A DNA stretch of 64,000 bases from Mycobacterium asiaticum (GTDB taxonomy: Bacteria > Actinomycetota > Actinomycetes > Mycobacteriales > Mycobacteriaceae). Under the pieces are notes generated by a model that made no database searches, was not told the DNA's origin, and saw nothing but the letters and a program-made list of their open reading frames with translations. The position numbers and the translations under genes were made by a program. Positions 9,072 through 19,286 of this stretch are shown in pieces (positions within the stretch are counted from its first letter, which is position 1; every line of letters starts with the position of its first letter). The stretch is from NCBI RefSeq assembly GCF_001668675.1, contig NZ_LZKQ01000071.1:1-64000 (forward strand). Direction: 5' to 3'.

Positions 9072-10616
9072 GTGACTTCGACGGTGGCGCGGGACGTGCC
9101 GGGGGATGCCCCGACCGTGGTTTCGGCGCGCACCTATCAGGTCCGTACCTATGGCTGCCAGATGAACGTGCACGACTCCGAACGGCTGGCCGGGCTGCTC
9201 GAAGCTGCCGGCTACCAGCGCGCCACCGAGGGAGCCGACGCCGACATCGTCGTCTTCAACACCTGTGCCGTGCGGGAGAACGCCGACAACAAGCTTTACG
9301 GCAACCTCAGCCACCTGGCGCCGCGCAAACGTAGCAATCCCGACATGCAGATCGCGGTCGGCGGCTGCCTGGCGCAGAAGGACCGCGACACCGTGCTGCG
9401 CAAGGCGCCGTGGGTCGACGTGGTGTTCGGCACCCACAACATCGGGTCGCTTCCCACGTTGCTCGAACGCGCCCGGCACAACAACGCCGCGCAGATCGAG
9501 ATCGCCGAGGCGCTGCAGGAATTCCCCTCCTCGCTGCCCAGTGCACGCGAATCCGCTTATGCGGCTTGGGTTTCCATCTCCGTCGGCTGCAACAACAGCT
9601 GCACGTTCTGCATCGTCCCGTCGCTGCGGGGTAAGGAAGTGGACCGCAGCCCGGACGACGTGCTGGCCGAGGTGCGGTCGCTGGTGGAATCCGGTGTGCT
9701 CGAGATAACCCTGCTGGGCCAGAACGTCAACGCCTACGGCGTCTCCTTCGCCGACCCGGCGATTCCGCGCAACCGCGGTGCCTTCGCCGAACTGCTGCGC
9801 GCCTGCGGCGGCATCGAAGGGCTGGAGCGGGTCCGGTTCACCTCACCGCACCCGGCCGAATTCACCGACGACGTCATCGAGGCAATGGCCGAGACACCCA
9901 ATGTCTGCCCCGCGCTGCACATGCCGCTGCAGTCCGGGTCCGACCGGATTCTGCGGGCGATGCGCCGCTCCTACCGCGCCGAGCGCTACCTGGGCATCAT
10001 CGAGCGGGTCCGGGCGGCCATGCCGCACGCCGCGATAACCACCGACCTGATCGTGGGCTTCCCCGGCGAGACCGAGGAAGACTTCGCGGCCACCCTCGAC
10101 GTGGTTGAGCAGGCACGGTTCGCGGCCGCGTTCACCTTCCAGTACTCCCAGCGGCCCGGTACCCCCGCCGCCGACCTCCCCGATCAGTTGCCCAAGGCCG
10201 TCGTCCAGGAACGCTACGAGCGACTGATCGAACTGCAGGAGCGGATCTCGCTCGAGCACAACCGCGCGCTCCTGGGCCAGACTGTCGAACTGCTCGTCGC
10301 CACCGGGGAAGGCCGCAAGGACACCCGCACCGCACGGATGACCGGGCGGGCCCGCGACGGCCGGTTGGTCCACTTCGCCGCCGGTGACCAGGAAATACGT
10401 CCGGGTGACATCGTCACCGCCCGAATCACCGAGGCCGCGCCGCACCACCTGATCGCCGACGCGGGCATCCTCAGCCATCGCCGTACCCGCGCCGGTGACG
10501 CCCACGCGGCGGGCCGGCGCCCGAGCGGTGTCGGCCTAGGCATGCCTGGCGTCGGGCGGCCCGCTGCGCCGGCCGAACCGGCGGGATGCGGCGCATCGAC
10601 CGGAGCAGCCCAATAG
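9072..10616 (+). CDS. miaB: MiaB, tRNA-2-methylthio-N6-isopentenyladenosine synthase
   Basis: 514 residues. A radical-SAM methylthiotransferase that modifies A37 of tRNAs already isopentenylated by MiaA. Domains: N-terminal MTTase domain ([29 protein letters not shown]) holding the auxiliary [4Fe-4S] Cys; radical-SAM domain with CNNSCTFC; C-terminal TRAM domain (about residues 395-460). The last 40 residues are a Gly/Ala/Pro-rich tail, longer than in most bacteria. GTG start; the likely -10 is only six bases upstream. It corresponds to Rv2733c. The next gene begins on the base after its stop. Confidence 0.95.
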   Translation: MTSTVARDVPGDAPTVVSARTYQVRTYGCQMNVHDSERLAGLLEAAGYQRATEGADADIVVFNTCAVRENADNKLYGNLSHLAPRKRSNPDMQIAVGGCLAQKDRDTVLRKAPWVDVVFGTHNIGSLPTLLERARHNNAAQIEIAEALQEFPSSLPSARESAYAAWVSISVGCNNSCTFCIVPSLRGKEVDRSPDDVLAEVRSLVESGVLEITLLGQNVNAYGVSFADPAIPRNRGAFAELLRACGGIEGLERVRFTSPHPAEFTDDVIEAMAETPNVCPALHMPLQSGSDRILRAMRRSYRAERYLGIIERVRAAMPHAAITTDLIVGFPGETEEDFAATLDVVEQARFAAAFTFQYSQRPGTPAADLPDQLPKAVVQERYERLIELQERISLEHNRALLGQTVELLVATGEGRKDTRTARMTGRARDGRLVHFAAGDQEIRPGDIVTARITEAAPHHLIADAGILSHRRTRAGDAHAAGRRPSGVGLGMPGVGRPAAPAEPAGCGASTGAAQ

Positions 10617-11231
10617 ATGGGTGGGATTGGAGAAGTAGACGTGGGGGATTTCGACGCCTACCGGTCGGAGATCGAGGCGGCCGAACGCCGCGTCGCGCGT
10701 GAGATCGAGCCCGGCGCCAGGGCACTGGTGGTCGCGGTGCTGGTGTTCGTGCTACTCGGGGCGTTCATCCTGCCGCACACCGGCAGCGTGCGGGGGTGGG
10801 ACGTGCTGTTCGCCGGCCGGGGTGCCGATACGGCCGGGGTGGCGCTGCCGTCGCGGGTCTTCGCCTGGCTGACGCTGGTGTTCGGCGTCGGCTTCTCGAT
10901 CCTGGCGCTACTGACCCGGCGCTGGGCGGTGGCCTGGGTGGCGTTGGCCGGCTGCATGCTGGCCAGCGGCACCGGAATGCTGGCGGTGTGGTCGCGTCAG
11001 ACGGCGCCGGCGGGACATCCCGGCCCGGGCGTCGGCCTGATCGTCACCTGGATAACCGTCATCCTGCTGACGTTCCACTGGGCGCGGGTGGTGTGGCAGC
11101 GCACGATCGTGCAGCTCGCCGCCGAGGAGGAGCGCCGTCGCGTCGTGGCCCAGGACCAGGCCAGGACCCTGCTGGACAACCTGCCCGACGACACAGAACC
11201 CGGCCGCGGCGAAACGCCACCCGACCGCTAG
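10617..11231 (+). CDS. Conserved mycobacterial membrane protein (Rv2732c family)
   Basis: 204 residues with about four hydrophobic helices between residues 35 and 160. A charged N-terminus ([20 protein letters not shown]) and an acidic, helical C-terminal tail flank them. The family has no known function. The ATG abuts the miaB stop; an in-frame GTG at 10641, preceded by GGAGAAG, is an equally good start and would give a 196-residue protein. It is convergent with the DUF349 gene and the two stop codons share the CTAG at 11228-11231. Confidence 0.75.
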   Translation: MGGIGEVDVGDFDAYRSEIEAAERRVAREIEPGARALVVAVLVFVLLGAFILPHTGSVRGWDVLFAGRGADTAGVALPSRVFAWLTLVFGVGFSILALLTRRWAVAWVALAGCMLASGTGMLAVWSRQTAPAGHPGPGVGLIVTWITVILLTFHWARVVWQRTIVQLAAEEERRRVVAQDQARTLLDNLPDDTEPGRGETPPDR

Positions 11232-12595
11232 GAGCGGCGGGTCAGAGCCTGGGCGGCTGCGTCGGCCCACTGACGCCACTGCTCGGCGTTGGCCCTGGCC
11301 TCGTCGGCTTCCTTGGTCTTGCCAGCCGCGGCGGCCTTCGCGGCCTGCTGTTCGAACTGCTCGGCGCGGGCGCGGAACTGCTCGGCGCGGGCCTGCGCCT
11401 GCGGGTCCGCCCAGTCCGACTCGCCGGCCTCGCGCACCTTCTTCTCGACCGCACGCAGCCGCCGCTCCAGGTCTGCGGACCGCTCCCGCGGGACCTTGCC
11501 GATGGCATCCCATCGGTCGGCGATCGAGCGCAGCGCCGCCCGGGCGGCGTCGTGATTGCTGATGTCCAGCTTCTCCGCCTCGGACAGCAACGCCTCCTTC
11601 GCGGCCGCATTGGCGCGCAGCTCGGCGTCCTTCTCCGCGGTGGCGGCGTTGCGGGCCGTGAAGAACGAGTCCTGCGCGGCCTTGAACCGGCGCCACAACG
11701 CGTCGTCGACGTCCTTGCTGGCGCGTCCGGCCGCCTTCCATTCGGTGAGCAGCCGGCGGAATTCCGCGCTGGTGGCTGCCCAGTCCGTCGAGTCGGACAG
11801 CGACTCGGCCCGCTCACACAACCGTTCCTTGGCCTGGCGAACCCCCGACCGCTCCCGGTCCAGTTCGGCGAAATGCGATCCGCGGCGCCGGTTGAAGGTC
11901 TCCCGCGCCGCCGAATAGCGCTTCCACAACGCGTCGTCGACCTTGCGGTCCAGCCCGGTGATCGTCTTCCACTCGTCGAGGATCGCCCGCAGCCGGTCGC
12001 CGGCGATCTTCCATTGCGTCGAATTCGCGGCCAGGTCCTCGGCCTCGACGGCCAGCGCTTCCTTCCGGGCGGTCTGGGCGGCCCGGTGCTCTTCGCGGCG
12101 GGAGCGGTTGGCGACGACGTAGACGTCGATGCGCGCCTGGATGTCGGCGAGCCGGTTGCCGATCGCGTCGACATCGCCCAGCACCGCCGCCGTGGGCAGC
12201 GTTTCGGCCAGCGCGGCGGCGTTCGCCCGGATCTTGCGGGGATCCCCGGTCCCCGACACCAGCCGCTCCTCCATCAGGGCGACCTCGGTGCTCAGGTCCT
12301 CGAAGCGCCGGCCGAAGTGCGCGAATGCGGCTTCGGGGTCACCAGCCTGCCAGGAACCGATGACGCGCTCGCCGGACGAGCTGATCAGCCACACGGTGCC
12401 ATCGTCGTCGACCCGGCCGAACCGGTGCGGATCGTTGCGCGGGGGGCCGGGCACCGGGTGCGTTACTGCAGCGCCGGGCCGCGGCGTCGGCCGGGGACCG
12501 GGTCGTGGTCCCGGTCGCGGTCCGGGAACCGGTCTCGACACTGGTTCAGCCGTCGGACCTGCGAAGTCGTTGCCACCCGTCATCGTGCTCGTCAC
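11228..12595 (-). CDS. DUF349 repeat protein
   Basis: 455 residues equivalent to Rv2731. A Pro/Gly/Arg-rich low-complexity N-terminus (about residues 15-55) precedes a small domain ([20 protein letters not shown]). Several tandem DUF349 helical repeats follow, each with a W-K or W-R core such as [30 protein letters not shown] and [14 protein letters not shown]. The C-terminus is a long charged coiled coil. The function is unknown in mycobacteria. The start is uncertain: the GTG at 12595, or the ATG at 12583 with GGTAGG 11 bases upstream. Confidence 0.8.
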   Translation of the reverse strand: MTSTMTGGNDFAGPTAEPVSRPVPGPRPGPRPGPRPTPRPGAAVTHPVPGPPRNDPHRFGRVDDDGTVWLISSSGERVIGSWQAGDPEAAFAHFGRRFEDLSTEVALMEERLVSGTGDPRKIRANAAALAETLPTAAVLGDVDAIGNRLADIQARIDVYVVANRSRREEHRAAQTARKEALAVEAEDLAANSTQWKIAGDRLRAILDEWKTITGLDRKVDDALWKRYSAARETFNRRRGSHFAELDRERSGVRQAKERLCERAESLSDSTDWAATSAEFRRLLTEWKAAGRASKDVDDALWRRFKAAQDSFFTARNAATAEKDAELRANAAAKEALLSEAEKLDISNHDAARAALRSIADRWDAIGKVPRERSADLERRLRAVEKKVREAGESDWADPQAQARAEQFRARAEQFEQQAAKAAAAGKTKEADEARANAEQWRQWADAAAQALTRRS

Positions 12596-13059
12596 CTACC
12601 CTTTAGCCGGTCGCGCGGTCCACTTCCCGCGCAGCTGCCGCGCGAAGCGGCACCTGTCCGGTCGGTAATTCTGGTGTTGCCTGAGCCCGTAGTCAGGTCC
12701 CCGACCGGTTCCACAGATATTGAAGCAGTTCGTGCAGTCCTCCGCTGCCACCTTCGTCCGATGCCTTCGGAAACGCGGTAACGAAAGCATTCCCGTTGGG
12801 TTGCGCACGATAGGGACTTCGTGAGCGCGGGTACCGTTACCAAAGGACGTCGGTGGCCTGGGCCGCCACATCGAACCGGGTTTTCACAGGTGCCACATAG
12901 CTGGCTCTGGGCGCCGCTTAGGTCGATGGGCGAGTGTGGGGATGCGACGAGAGGCTAAATCACTGTCCAGAGCGTATATAGGGCCATAGAGTATTCGTTG
13001 AACTACCAGCGAACGGCCGGGGGAACGCTGGTAGCGAAGTCGGGAATTGAGGGTCGCCC
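12596..13059. other. 464-bp spacer without a recognisable gene
   Basis: Divergent spacer between the DUF349 gene and the DMT-like membrane protein. Short frames on both strands have no family features and no ribosome-binding site. A TAGAGT -10-like hexamer at 12987-12992 could serve the membrane protein gene, and a hairpin follows at 13003-13034. I could not match the region to a known riboswitch or small RNA. Confidence 0.6.
13003..13034 (+). promoter_or_regulatory. Hairpin in the leader of the DMT-like gene
   Basis: CTACCAGCG at 13003-13011 pairs perfectly with CGCTGGTAG at 13026-13034 around a 14-base loop. It lies about 25 bases before the ATG and just after the likely transcription start, so it would form at the 5' end of the mRNA. 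It could protect the message or regulate translation. Confidence 0.5.
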
Positions 13060-14025
13060 ATGTCGATGGTTGGTATCGCCGGAATAATCGCGCTGTTTGC
13101 AGCGCTCGCGTCGGCGACCGGCGATGTGATCCGGCAGCGCTCGGCGCACGAGATCACCGACCAGCATGTCGGGCACCTCAAGCTGTTCGGCATGTCCCTG
13201 CGGGACACCCGGTGGTGGCTGGGCGGCCTGTGCGCGATCCTCAACTACAGCCTGCAAGCGGTGGCGCTGGTCTGGGCTTCGGTCATGTTGGTGACCGCGC
13301 TGCAGGTTACGGCGTTGTTGTTCGCGTTGCCGATCTATTCGCGTCTGACCCATCACAAGACCACGCGCTCGGAGTGGCTGTGGGCCGTCACGCTGGCGGC
13401 CTCCCTGGCCGTGGTCATCATCGTTGGTGACCCGACGGCCGGTCACGACCGGGCGCCGCTGAGCACCTGGATCATCGTGGCCGCGGTGATGGGCCCGCTG
13501 CTGGTGTCATGTGTGGTCGCGGCCAAGGTGCTGCACGGCCGCCCCGCCGCCGCCGTGCTGCTCGCGCTGACCGCGGGTTCCTCGCTGGCCTTGTTCGCGG
13601 TGCTCACCAAGGGCGTCGTCGACGTCCTGCACCTGCAGGGACTGGGTGCCGCGGTGACCGCACCCGAGTTCGTTCCCTGGCTGATCATGATGCTGTGCGG
13701 GATGATCTTCCAGCAGTCGGCGTTCCGCGCCGGCGCGCTGACGGCGTCCTTGCCGACCATGACGGTGGCCAAGCCCACGGTGGCCACGATCCTGGGCATC
13801 ACGGTGCTGGGCGAGACGCTGGTGGCCGATGGCCCAGAGTGGATCCTGCTGATCGCAGCCGTCGCCGTGGTGATCATCGCCACCGTCGGACTGGCCCGCG
13901 GCGAGGCCGCCACCATCGTGGCCGAATCCGGTGGCGACCGTCCGGATCAGCTGGCCGAGCAGGACGCCGACGCCGCCCCGGTATCCGCCGCCGAAGGCCC
14001 GGCCTGGGGCTCCACCTCCGCCTGA
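13060..14025 (+). CDS. DMT-superfamily-like integral membrane protein
   Basis: 321 residues equivalent to Rv2729c. About nine or ten hydrophobic helices are spread from residue 3 to 285, with short loops. An amphipathic tail rich in Asp, Ala and Glu follows. The fold resembles drug/metabolite transporters built from two five-helix halves. The substrate is unknown. The start is ATG (MSMVGIAGIIALFAALASAT). The gene has its own promoter region with a structured leader. It is followed 27 bp later by a four-gene same-strand run to miaA, dapF and hflX. Confidence 0.75.
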   Translation: MSMVGIAGIIALFAALASATGDVIRQRSAHEITDQHVGHLKLFGMSLRDTRWWLGGLCAILNYSLQAVALVWASVMLVTALQVTALLFALPIYSRLTHHKTTRSEWLWAVTLAASLAVVIIVGDPTAGHDRAPLSTWIIVAAVMGPLLVSCVVAAKVLHGRPAAAVLLALTAGSSLALFAVLTKGVVDVLHLQGLGAAVTAPEFVPWLIMMLCGMIFQQSAFRAGALTASLPTMTVAKPTVATILGITVLGETLVADGPEWILLIAAVAVVIIATVGLARGEAATIVAESGGDRPDQLAEQDADAAPVSAAEGPAWGSTSA

Positions 14026-14052
14026 CGCGGCCGCGGCGTTAGTTTGGGTGGC

Positions 14053-14736
14053 GTGCTGAGCGCCATCGCCATCGTTCCCTCCGCGCCGGTGCTCGTGCCC
14101 GAACTATCCGGCGCCGCAGCCGGTGAACTGTCCGACCTGACCGCGGCGGTAGGGGCGGCGGTCGCCGTATTGCCGGACAGCTGGATCGCGATCGGAGTCG
14201 GCCGCGCGGACGACGTGGTGAACCCCGAGAGCGCCGGCAGCTTCGCCGGATTCGGCGTCGACGTTCCGGTGCGGCTCGCACCGCAGTCCCGCGCTGAGGT
14301 CGAAATGCCGTTGTGCGCGCTGATCGCCGCCTGGGTGCGCGGTCAGGTCCGGCCCGCTGCCAGCGTGCAGGTCCGGGTCTACGCCGAGGACCTCGAACCG
14401 ACCGCCGCGCGGGACCGGGGCCGTCGGTTGCGTGGCGAGATCGACGAGCAGCCGGAACCGATCGGCGTCTTGGTGGTCGCCGACGGCGTCAACACGCTGA
14501 CACCGGCGGCCCCCGGCGGCTACGACCCGAGCGGCGCCGACCCTCAGCGGCTGCTCGACGACGCGCTGGCCGCAGGCGATGCCGACACGCTGGTCCGGCT
14601 GCCGCCGCGGGTGCTCGGACGGGTCGCGTTCGGGGTGCTGGCCGGGCTGAGCGAACCCGGCCCGCGCTCGGCCAAGGAGCTCTACCGCGGCGCGCCCTAC
14701 GGCGTGGGCTACTTCACCGGCGTCTGGCAGCCGTGA
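14053..14736 (+). CDS. LigB-fold (class III extradiol dioxygenase-like) protein
   Basis: 227 residues equivalent to Rv2728c. The start [15 protein letters not shown] resembles the first strand of LigB/Memo-type proteins, but the metal-binding His expected there is Ser, so dioxygenase activity is doubtful. A mid-region [20 protein letters not shown] and the C-terminal [11 protein letters not shown] complete the family pattern. The GTG at 14053 is chosen because [13 protein letters not shown] is the usual beginning; a TTG three codons upstream is possible. Its stop overlaps the miaA start by 4 bp (GTGA), which points to translational coupling. Confidence 0.65.
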   Translation: MLSAIAIVPSAPVLVPELSGAAAGELSDLTAAVGAAVAVLPDSWIAIGVGRADDVVNPESAGSFAGFGVDVPVRLAPQSRAEVEMPLCALIAAWVRGQVRPAASVQVRVYAEDLEPTAARDRGRRLRGEIDEQPEPIGVLVVADGVNTLTPAAPGGYDPSGADPQRLLDDALAAGDADTLVRLPPRVLGRVAFGVLAGLSEPGPRSAKELYRGAPYGVGYFTGVWQP

Positions 14737-15659
14737 GACCGCTCGCGATCATCGGTCCGACGGGTACCGGCAAGTCCCAACTGGCCCTCGACGTCGCCGA
14801 GGCGGTGGGCCGCGAGGTCGCGGTCGAGATCGTCAACGCCGACGCGATGCAGCTCTACCGCGGGATGGACATCGGTACCGCCAAGCTGCCCGTCGACCAG
14901 CGCCGCGGCATCCCTCATCACCAGCTCGACGTCCTCGACGTCACGCAAACCGCGACCGTCGCGCACTATCAGCAGGCGGCAGCGGCCGACATCGAAGCGA
15001 TCATGGTCAGGGGAGCGGCGCCGGTGATCGTCGGCGGGTCGATGCTCTACATCCAGTCGCTGCTCGACAACTGGTCGTTCCCGGCCACCGACCCGACGGT
15101 GCGGGCCCGCTGGGAGCAGCGCCTCGCCGACATCGGGGTGGGCCGGTTGCATGCCGAGCTGGCGCGGCGCGACCCGGCGGCAGCGGCCACCATCCTGCCC
15201 ACCGACGGCCGCCGCACCGTTCGCGCGCTGGAGGTCATCGAGCTCACCGGGCAGCCGTTCGCCGCGTCCGCGCCGCGCATCGGCGCCGCCCGCTGGGACA
15301 CTGTCATTGTCGGGTTGGACTGCGAGACAACACTTCTCGACGAGCGATTGACCCGGCGCACCGACACGATGTTCGCCGACGGGCTGGTCGGAGAGGTTCG
15401 GGCGCTGCTCGAGCAGGGGTTGCGGGACGGCGTCACCGCATCCCGGGCGCTCGGGTATGCCCAGGTGATCGCGGCCCTCGATGCCGGCGGGACCGAGGAA
15501 CTGCTGCGCGAGGCGCGCGAACTGACCTTCATCGGCACCCGCCGCTATGTCCGGCGCCAGCGGTCCTGGTTTCGCCGCGACCACCGGGTGCACTGGCTGG
15601 ACGCGGCGGCGGCCGGCGCCGTCGAGGACGCGCTGCAGGCCTGGCGGCACGTATCCTGA
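14733..15659 (+). CDS. miaA: MiaA, tRNA dimethylallyltransferase
   Basis: 308 residues. Transfers a dimethylallyl group to the N6 of A37 in tRNAs reading codons that begin with U; MiaB, upstream in this window, then adds the methylthio group. The P-loop GPTGTGKS lies near residue 8. [17 protein letters not shown], the DVLDV segment and [16 protein letters not shown] are family signatures, and [14 protein letters not shown] is the C-terminal tRNA-binding region. The GTG start overlaps the previous stop. dapF follows after 4 bp. Confidence 0.95.
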   Translation: MRPLAIIGPTGTGKSQLALDVAEAVGREVAVEIVNADAMQLYRGMDIGTAKLPVDQRRGIPHHQLDVLDVTQTATVAHYQQAAAADIEAIMVRGAAPVIVGGSMLYIQSLLDNWSFPATDPTVRARWEQRLADIGVGRLHAELARRDPAAAATILPTDGRRTVRALEVIELTGQPFAASAPRIGAARWDTVIVGLDCETTLLDERLTRRTDTMFADGLVGEVRALLEQGLRDGVTASRALGYAQVIAALDAGGTEELLREARELTFIGTRRYVRRQRSWFRRDHRVHWLDAAAAGAVEDALQAWRHVS

Positions 15660-15663
15660 TCAG

Positions 15664-16533
15664 GTGCAATTCGCCAAGGGCCACGGCACCCAGAACGACT
15701 TCGTCGTGTTGCCCGACCTCGATGCCCGGTTGGCCCTGACGGCTGACCGGGTGGTCGCGCTGTGCGACCGGCGCCGGGGCCTCGGCGCTGACGGCGTCCT
15801 GCGGGTTACCACCGCCGGTGCGGCCGTCAAAGCCGGCGTGCTCGACCGGCTGCCCGACGGCGTCGGTAGCGACGACTGGTACATGGACTACCGCAACGCT
15901 GACGGATCCCGGGCCCAGATGTGCGGCAACGGTGTCCGGGTCTTCGCGCATTACCTGCGTGCCAGCGGCTGCGAGCCGCGCGACGAGTTCGTCGTCGGGT
16001 CGCTGGCCGGACCGCGGCCGGTCACGCTGCACCACAGTGATCAGACGACGGCCGACGTCACCGTGGACATGGGCAAGGCCAGCAGGCTGGGCGCCGGACG
16101 GGCGGTCGTCGGGGGCCGGCGGTTCGAGGGAATCGCCATCGACGTCGGCAACCCGCACCTGGCCTGCGCGGACCCGCACCTCACCGTTGACGACCTGGCC
16201 GCCCTGGACGTCGGGGGCCCGGTCGAGTTCGACACCACCCAATTCCCTGAGGGGGTCAACGTCGAGATCCTCACCGTCCCACTCGACGGCGCCGTCACCA
16301 TGCGGGTGCACGAACGCGGCGTCGGCGAGACCCGCTCCTGCGGCACCGGAACGGTGGCGGCCGCCGTCGCGGCGCTGGCCAGCACCGGCGCCGATACCGG
16401 CACCCTCACCGTGCGCGTGCCCGGCGGGGACGTCACTGTCACCGTCACCGACGCGACCAGCTTCCTGCGCGGACCGTCCGTGCTGGTGGCGCGTGGCGAG
16501 CTGGACGACCGCTGGTGGGACGCGCCGGCGTGA
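15664..16533 (+). CDS. dapF: DapF, diaminopimelate epimerase
   Basis: 289 residues, the same length as I recall for M. tuberculosis DapF. Converts LL- to meso-diaminopimelate for peptidoglycan and lysine synthesis. The two catalytic cysteines are present: Cys87 in QMCGNGVR and Cys226 in RSCGTGTVA. Motifs HGTQNDFVV and GNPHLACAD frame the two half-domains. The GTG start lies directly after the miaA stop; longer upstream readings overlap miaA and were rejected. Confidence 0.96.
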   Translation: MQFAKGHGTQNDFVVLPDLDARLALTADRVVALCDRRRGLGADGVLRVTTAGAAVKAGVLDRLPDGVGSDDWYMDYRNADGSRAQMCGNGVRVFAHYLRASGCEPRDEFVVGSLAGPRPVTLHHSDQTTADVTVDMGKASRLGAGRAVVGGRRFEGIAIDVGNPHLACADPHLTVDDLAALDVGGPVEFDTTQFPEGVNVEILTVPLDGAVTMRVHERGVGETRSCGTGTVAAAVAALASTGADTGTLTVRVPGGDVTVTVTDATSFLRGPSVLVARGELDDRWWDAPA

Positions 16534-16582
16534 TTTATTCGAGTGCACGGATCTGCTCGACGTGCCACCATCGAAATCAGCT

Positions 16583-18013
16583 ATGACATATCCAGATTCG
16601 CCCGAGACGGGCATCCCCGAAACCGCCCCGAGCCTTGGTGAGCTCGCCCTTGAAGACCGTTCGGCGCTGCGCCGCGTCGCCGGGCTGTCGACCGAACTCG
16701 CCGACGTCTCCGAGGTCGAATACCGGCAGCTGCGGCTGGAACGGGTCGTGCTGGTCGGTGTGTGGACCGAGGGCACCGCGGCCGACAACCAGGCGAGCCT
16801 GGCCGAGTTGGCCGCGCTCGCCGAGACGGCCGGCTCCCAGGTCCTCGAGGGCCTGATCCAGCGCCGCGACAAGCCCGACCCCTCGACCTACATCGGGTCT
16901 GGCAAGGCGCAGGAACTGCGCGAGGTGGTGCTGGCCACCGGCGCCGACACCGTCATCTGCGACGGCGAACTGTCCCCGGCCCAGCTCACCGCGCTGGAAA
17001 AGGCGGTCAAGGTCAAGGTGATCGACCGCACGGCGCTGATCCTGGACATCTTCGCTCAGCACGCCACCAGCCGGGAAGGAAAGGCGCAGGTATCGCTGGC
17101 GCAGATGGAATACATGCTGCCGCGGCTGCGCGGTTGGGGTGAGTCGATGTCCCGGCAGGCCGGTGGTCGCGCTGGCGGGAGCGGCGGCGGCGTGGGTCTG
17201 CGCGGCCCCGGTGAAACCAAGATCGAGACCGACCGGCGGCGCATCCGGGAACGGATGTCGAAGCTGCGGCGCGAGATCAAGGCGATGAAGCAGGTCCGGG
17301 ACACCCAACGCAGCCGCCGGCTGCACGCCGAGATGCCCTCGATCGCCATCGTCGGGTACACCAATGCGGGCAAGTCCAGCGTGCTCAATGCGCTGACCGG
17401 CGCGGGTGTGCTGGTACAGGACGCACTGTTCGCGACGCTGGAGCCCACCACCCGGCGGGCGGTGTTCGACGACGGCAGGCCCTACGTGCTCACCGACACC
17501 GTCGGCTTCGTGCGCCACCTGCCGACCCAGCTGGTCGAGGCATTCCGGTCCACGCTGGAGGAAGTGGTCGACGCGGACCTGCTGGTGCACGTGGTGGACG
17601 GCTCCGATGTCAACCCGCTCGCGCAGATCAGTGCGGTGCGCGAGGTGATCTCGGAGGTGGTCGCCGAGTACGGAGCCGACTCTCCGCCGGAGTTGCTGGT
17701 GGTCAACAAGGTCGACGCGGCCGGGGACCTGATGCTGGCCAGGCTGCGCCACGAACTGCCCGGGGCCGTCTTCGTCTCCGCGCGTACCGGTGCGGGCATC
17801 GACGCGGTGCGACGGCGCATGGCGGAGCTCGCGGTGCCCACCGACACCGCGGTGGATGTGGTCATTCCCTATGACCGCGGGGATCTGGTTGCCCGCGTGC
17901 ACTCCGACGGTCGCGTCCAGCAGGAGGATCACCAGGCCGACGGCACCCGGCTGCGCGCCAGGGTCCCGGTGGCGCTGGCCGCTGCGCTGCGCGAATACGG
18001 CCCGCAGGACTGA
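16583..18013 (+). CDS. hflX: HflX, ribosome-associated GTPase
   Basis: 476 residues. The N-terminal HflX domain (VGVWTEG, YIGSGKAQEL, DGELSPAQ, DRTALILDIFAQHATSREGK) is followed by a Gly-rich linker with GPGETKIETDRR. The GTPase domain starts near residue 250 with GYTNAGKSS (G1), then DTVGFV (G3) and NKVD (G4). HflX splits stalled 70S ribosomes; the mycobacterial protein is linked to hypoxia and macrolide tolerance. The ATG of MTYPDSPETG is chosen; an upstream open frame overlaps dapF out of phase and is not coding. Confidence 0.93.
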   Translation: MTYPDSPETGIPETAPSLGELALEDRSALRRVAGLSTELADVSEVEYRQLRLERVVLVGVWTEGTAADNQASLAELAALAETAGSQVLEGLIQRRDKPDPSTYIGSGKAQELREVVLATGADTVICDGELSPAQLTALEKAVKVKVIDRTALILDIFAQHATSREGKAQVSLAQMEYMLPRLRGWGESMSRQAGGRAGGSGGGVGLRGPGETKIETDRRRIRERMSKLRREIKAMKQVRDTQRSRRLHAEMPSIAIVGYTNAGKSSVLNALTGAGVLVQDALFATLEPTTRRAVFDDGRPYVLTDTVGFVRHLPTQLVEAFRSTLEEVVDADLLVHVVDGSDVNPLAQISAVREVISEVVAEYGADSPPELLVVNKVDAAGDLMLARLRHELPGAVFVSARTGAGIDAVRRRMAELAVPTDTAVDVVIPYDRGDLVARVHSDGRVQQEDHQADGTRLRARVPVALAAALREYGPQD

Positions 18014-18042
18014 CCCGCGCGGCCCTGGCCACGCCCGATGCC

Positions 18043-18062
18043 TACCAACCACCCGGTTGGTA
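18043..18062. promoter_or_regulatory. Palindromic operator upstream of fadE20
   Basis: TACCAACC-ACCC-GGTTGGTA: perfect 8-bp arms with a 4-bp centre, overlapping a TATATC/TATCTT -10 candidate (18061-18068) and 51 bases upstream of the fadE20 ATG. The size and symmetry suit a TetR-family repressor. No TetR gene is adjacent, so the regulator would act in trans. Confidence 0.6.
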
Positions 18063-18113
18063 TATCTTGGGCAGGAGTCCCGCACCTATTTCAGACCAAC
18101 GGAGGTCGTCCGC

Positions 18114-19274
18114 ATGGGCAGTGCCGTCAAATACCAGCGCACTCTCTTCGAACCCGAGCACGATCTGTTCCGCGAGTCCTATCGCGCCTTCCTCGACCGG
18201 CACGTCGCGCCGTACCACGAGGAGTGGGAGAAGGCCAAGATCGTCGACCGGGGAGTGTGGCTGGAGGCCGGCAAGCAGGGCTTCCTGGGCATGGCCGTCC
18301 CCGAGGAGTACGGCGGCGGCGGCAATCCCGACTTCCGCTACAACACGATCGTCACCGAGGAGACCACCCGGGGCCGCTACAGCGGCATCGGGTTCGGCCT
18401 GCACAACGACATCATCGCGCCCTACCTGCTGCACCTGGCCAACGACGAGCAGAAGCAGCGCTGGCTGCCCAAGTTCTGCTCCGGTGAGTTGATCACCGCG
18501 ATCGCGATGACCGAACCGGGCACCGGTAGCGACCTGCAGGGCATCAAGACGCGCGCCGTCAAACAGGGCGACCATTACGTCCTGAACGGCTCAAAGACGT
18601 TCATCACCAACGGAATCAACTCCGACCTGGTGATCGTCGTGGCCCAAACCGATCCCGAGAAGGGCGCGCAGGGGTTCAGCCTGCTGGTCGTCGAGCGCGG
18701 CATGGAGGGCTTCGAGCGCGGCCGGCACCTGGACAAGATCGGCCTGGACGCCCAGGACACCGCGGAACTCTCGTTCACGGATGTGAAGGTGCCCGTCGAG
18801 AACCTCCTCGGCGAGGAGGGCATGGGCTTCATCTACCTGATGCAGAACCTGCCGCAGGAACGGATCAACATCGCGGTGATGGCCGCCACGGCCATGGAAA
18901 CCGTGCTGGAAGAAACGATCCAATACACCAAGGAGCGTAAGGCTTTCGGCAAGCCGATCGGTAGTTTCCAGAACAGCCGGTTCCTGCTGGCGGAGCTGGC
19001 GACCGAGGCCACCGTGGTGCGCATCATGGTGGACAACTTCCTGGCCCTGCACCTGGAAGGCAAGCTGACGGCCGAACAGGCCGCCATGGCCAAGTGGTAC
19101 TCCACCGAGAAGCAGGTGCACCTGATCGACCGCTGCCTGCAGCTGCACGGCGGTTACGGCTATATGCGCGAATACAATGTCGCCCGTGCCTATCTGGACG
19201 CCCGCGTACAGACCATCTACGGCGGCACGACCGAGATCATGAAGGAGATCATCGGCCGCACCCTGGGTATCTAG
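18114..19274 (+). CDS. fadE20: Long-chain-type acyl-CoA dehydrogenase (FadE20)
   Basis: 386 residues; FAD-dependent first step of beta-oxidation. AMTEPGTGSDLQGIKTRA is the flavin-binding signature. The usual C-terminal YEGT base is YGGT here. A Glu in NLPQERINIA matches the catalytic base position of mammalian long-chain acyl-CoA dehydrogenase, to which the C-terminal half is strikingly similar from memory (LQLHGGYGYMREY, IYGGTTEIMKE). It corresponds to Rv2724c. The start ATG has GGAGG nine bases upstream. The palindromic operator suggests substrate-dependent repression. It converges on terC, 12 bp away. Confidence 0.92.
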   Translation: MGSAVKYQRTLFEPEHDLFRESYRAFLDRHVAPYHEEWEKAKIVDRGVWLEAGKQGFLGMAVPEEYGGGGNPDFRYNTIVTEETTRGRYSGIGFGLHNDIIAPYLLHLANDEQKQRWLPKFCSGELITAIAMTEPGTGSDLQGIKTRAVKQGDHYVLNGSKTFITNGINSDLVIVVAQTDPEKGAQGFSLLVVERGMEGFERGRHLDKIGLDAQDTAELSFTDVKVPVENLLGEEGMGFIYLMQNLPQERINIAVMAATAMETVLEETIQYTKERKAFGKPIGSFQNSRFLLAELATEATVVRIMVDNFLALHLEGKLTAEQAAMAKWYSTEKQVHLIDRCLQLHGGYGYMREYNVARAYLDARVQTIYGGTTEIMKEIIGRTLGI

Positions 19275-19286
19275 CGGGTATCCAGC

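Noticed and set aside
10796..12781. A 661-residue plus-strand frame across the DUF349 gene
   Set aside because: It is antisense to a gene with clear DUF349 repeats, and its translation is Arg/Gly/Leu-rich with no recognisable domain.
15818..16580. A long N-terminal extension of HflX
   Set aside because: It overlaps dapF in another frame and gives a Thr/Arg/Trp-rich nonsense sequence; HflX starts normally at 16583.
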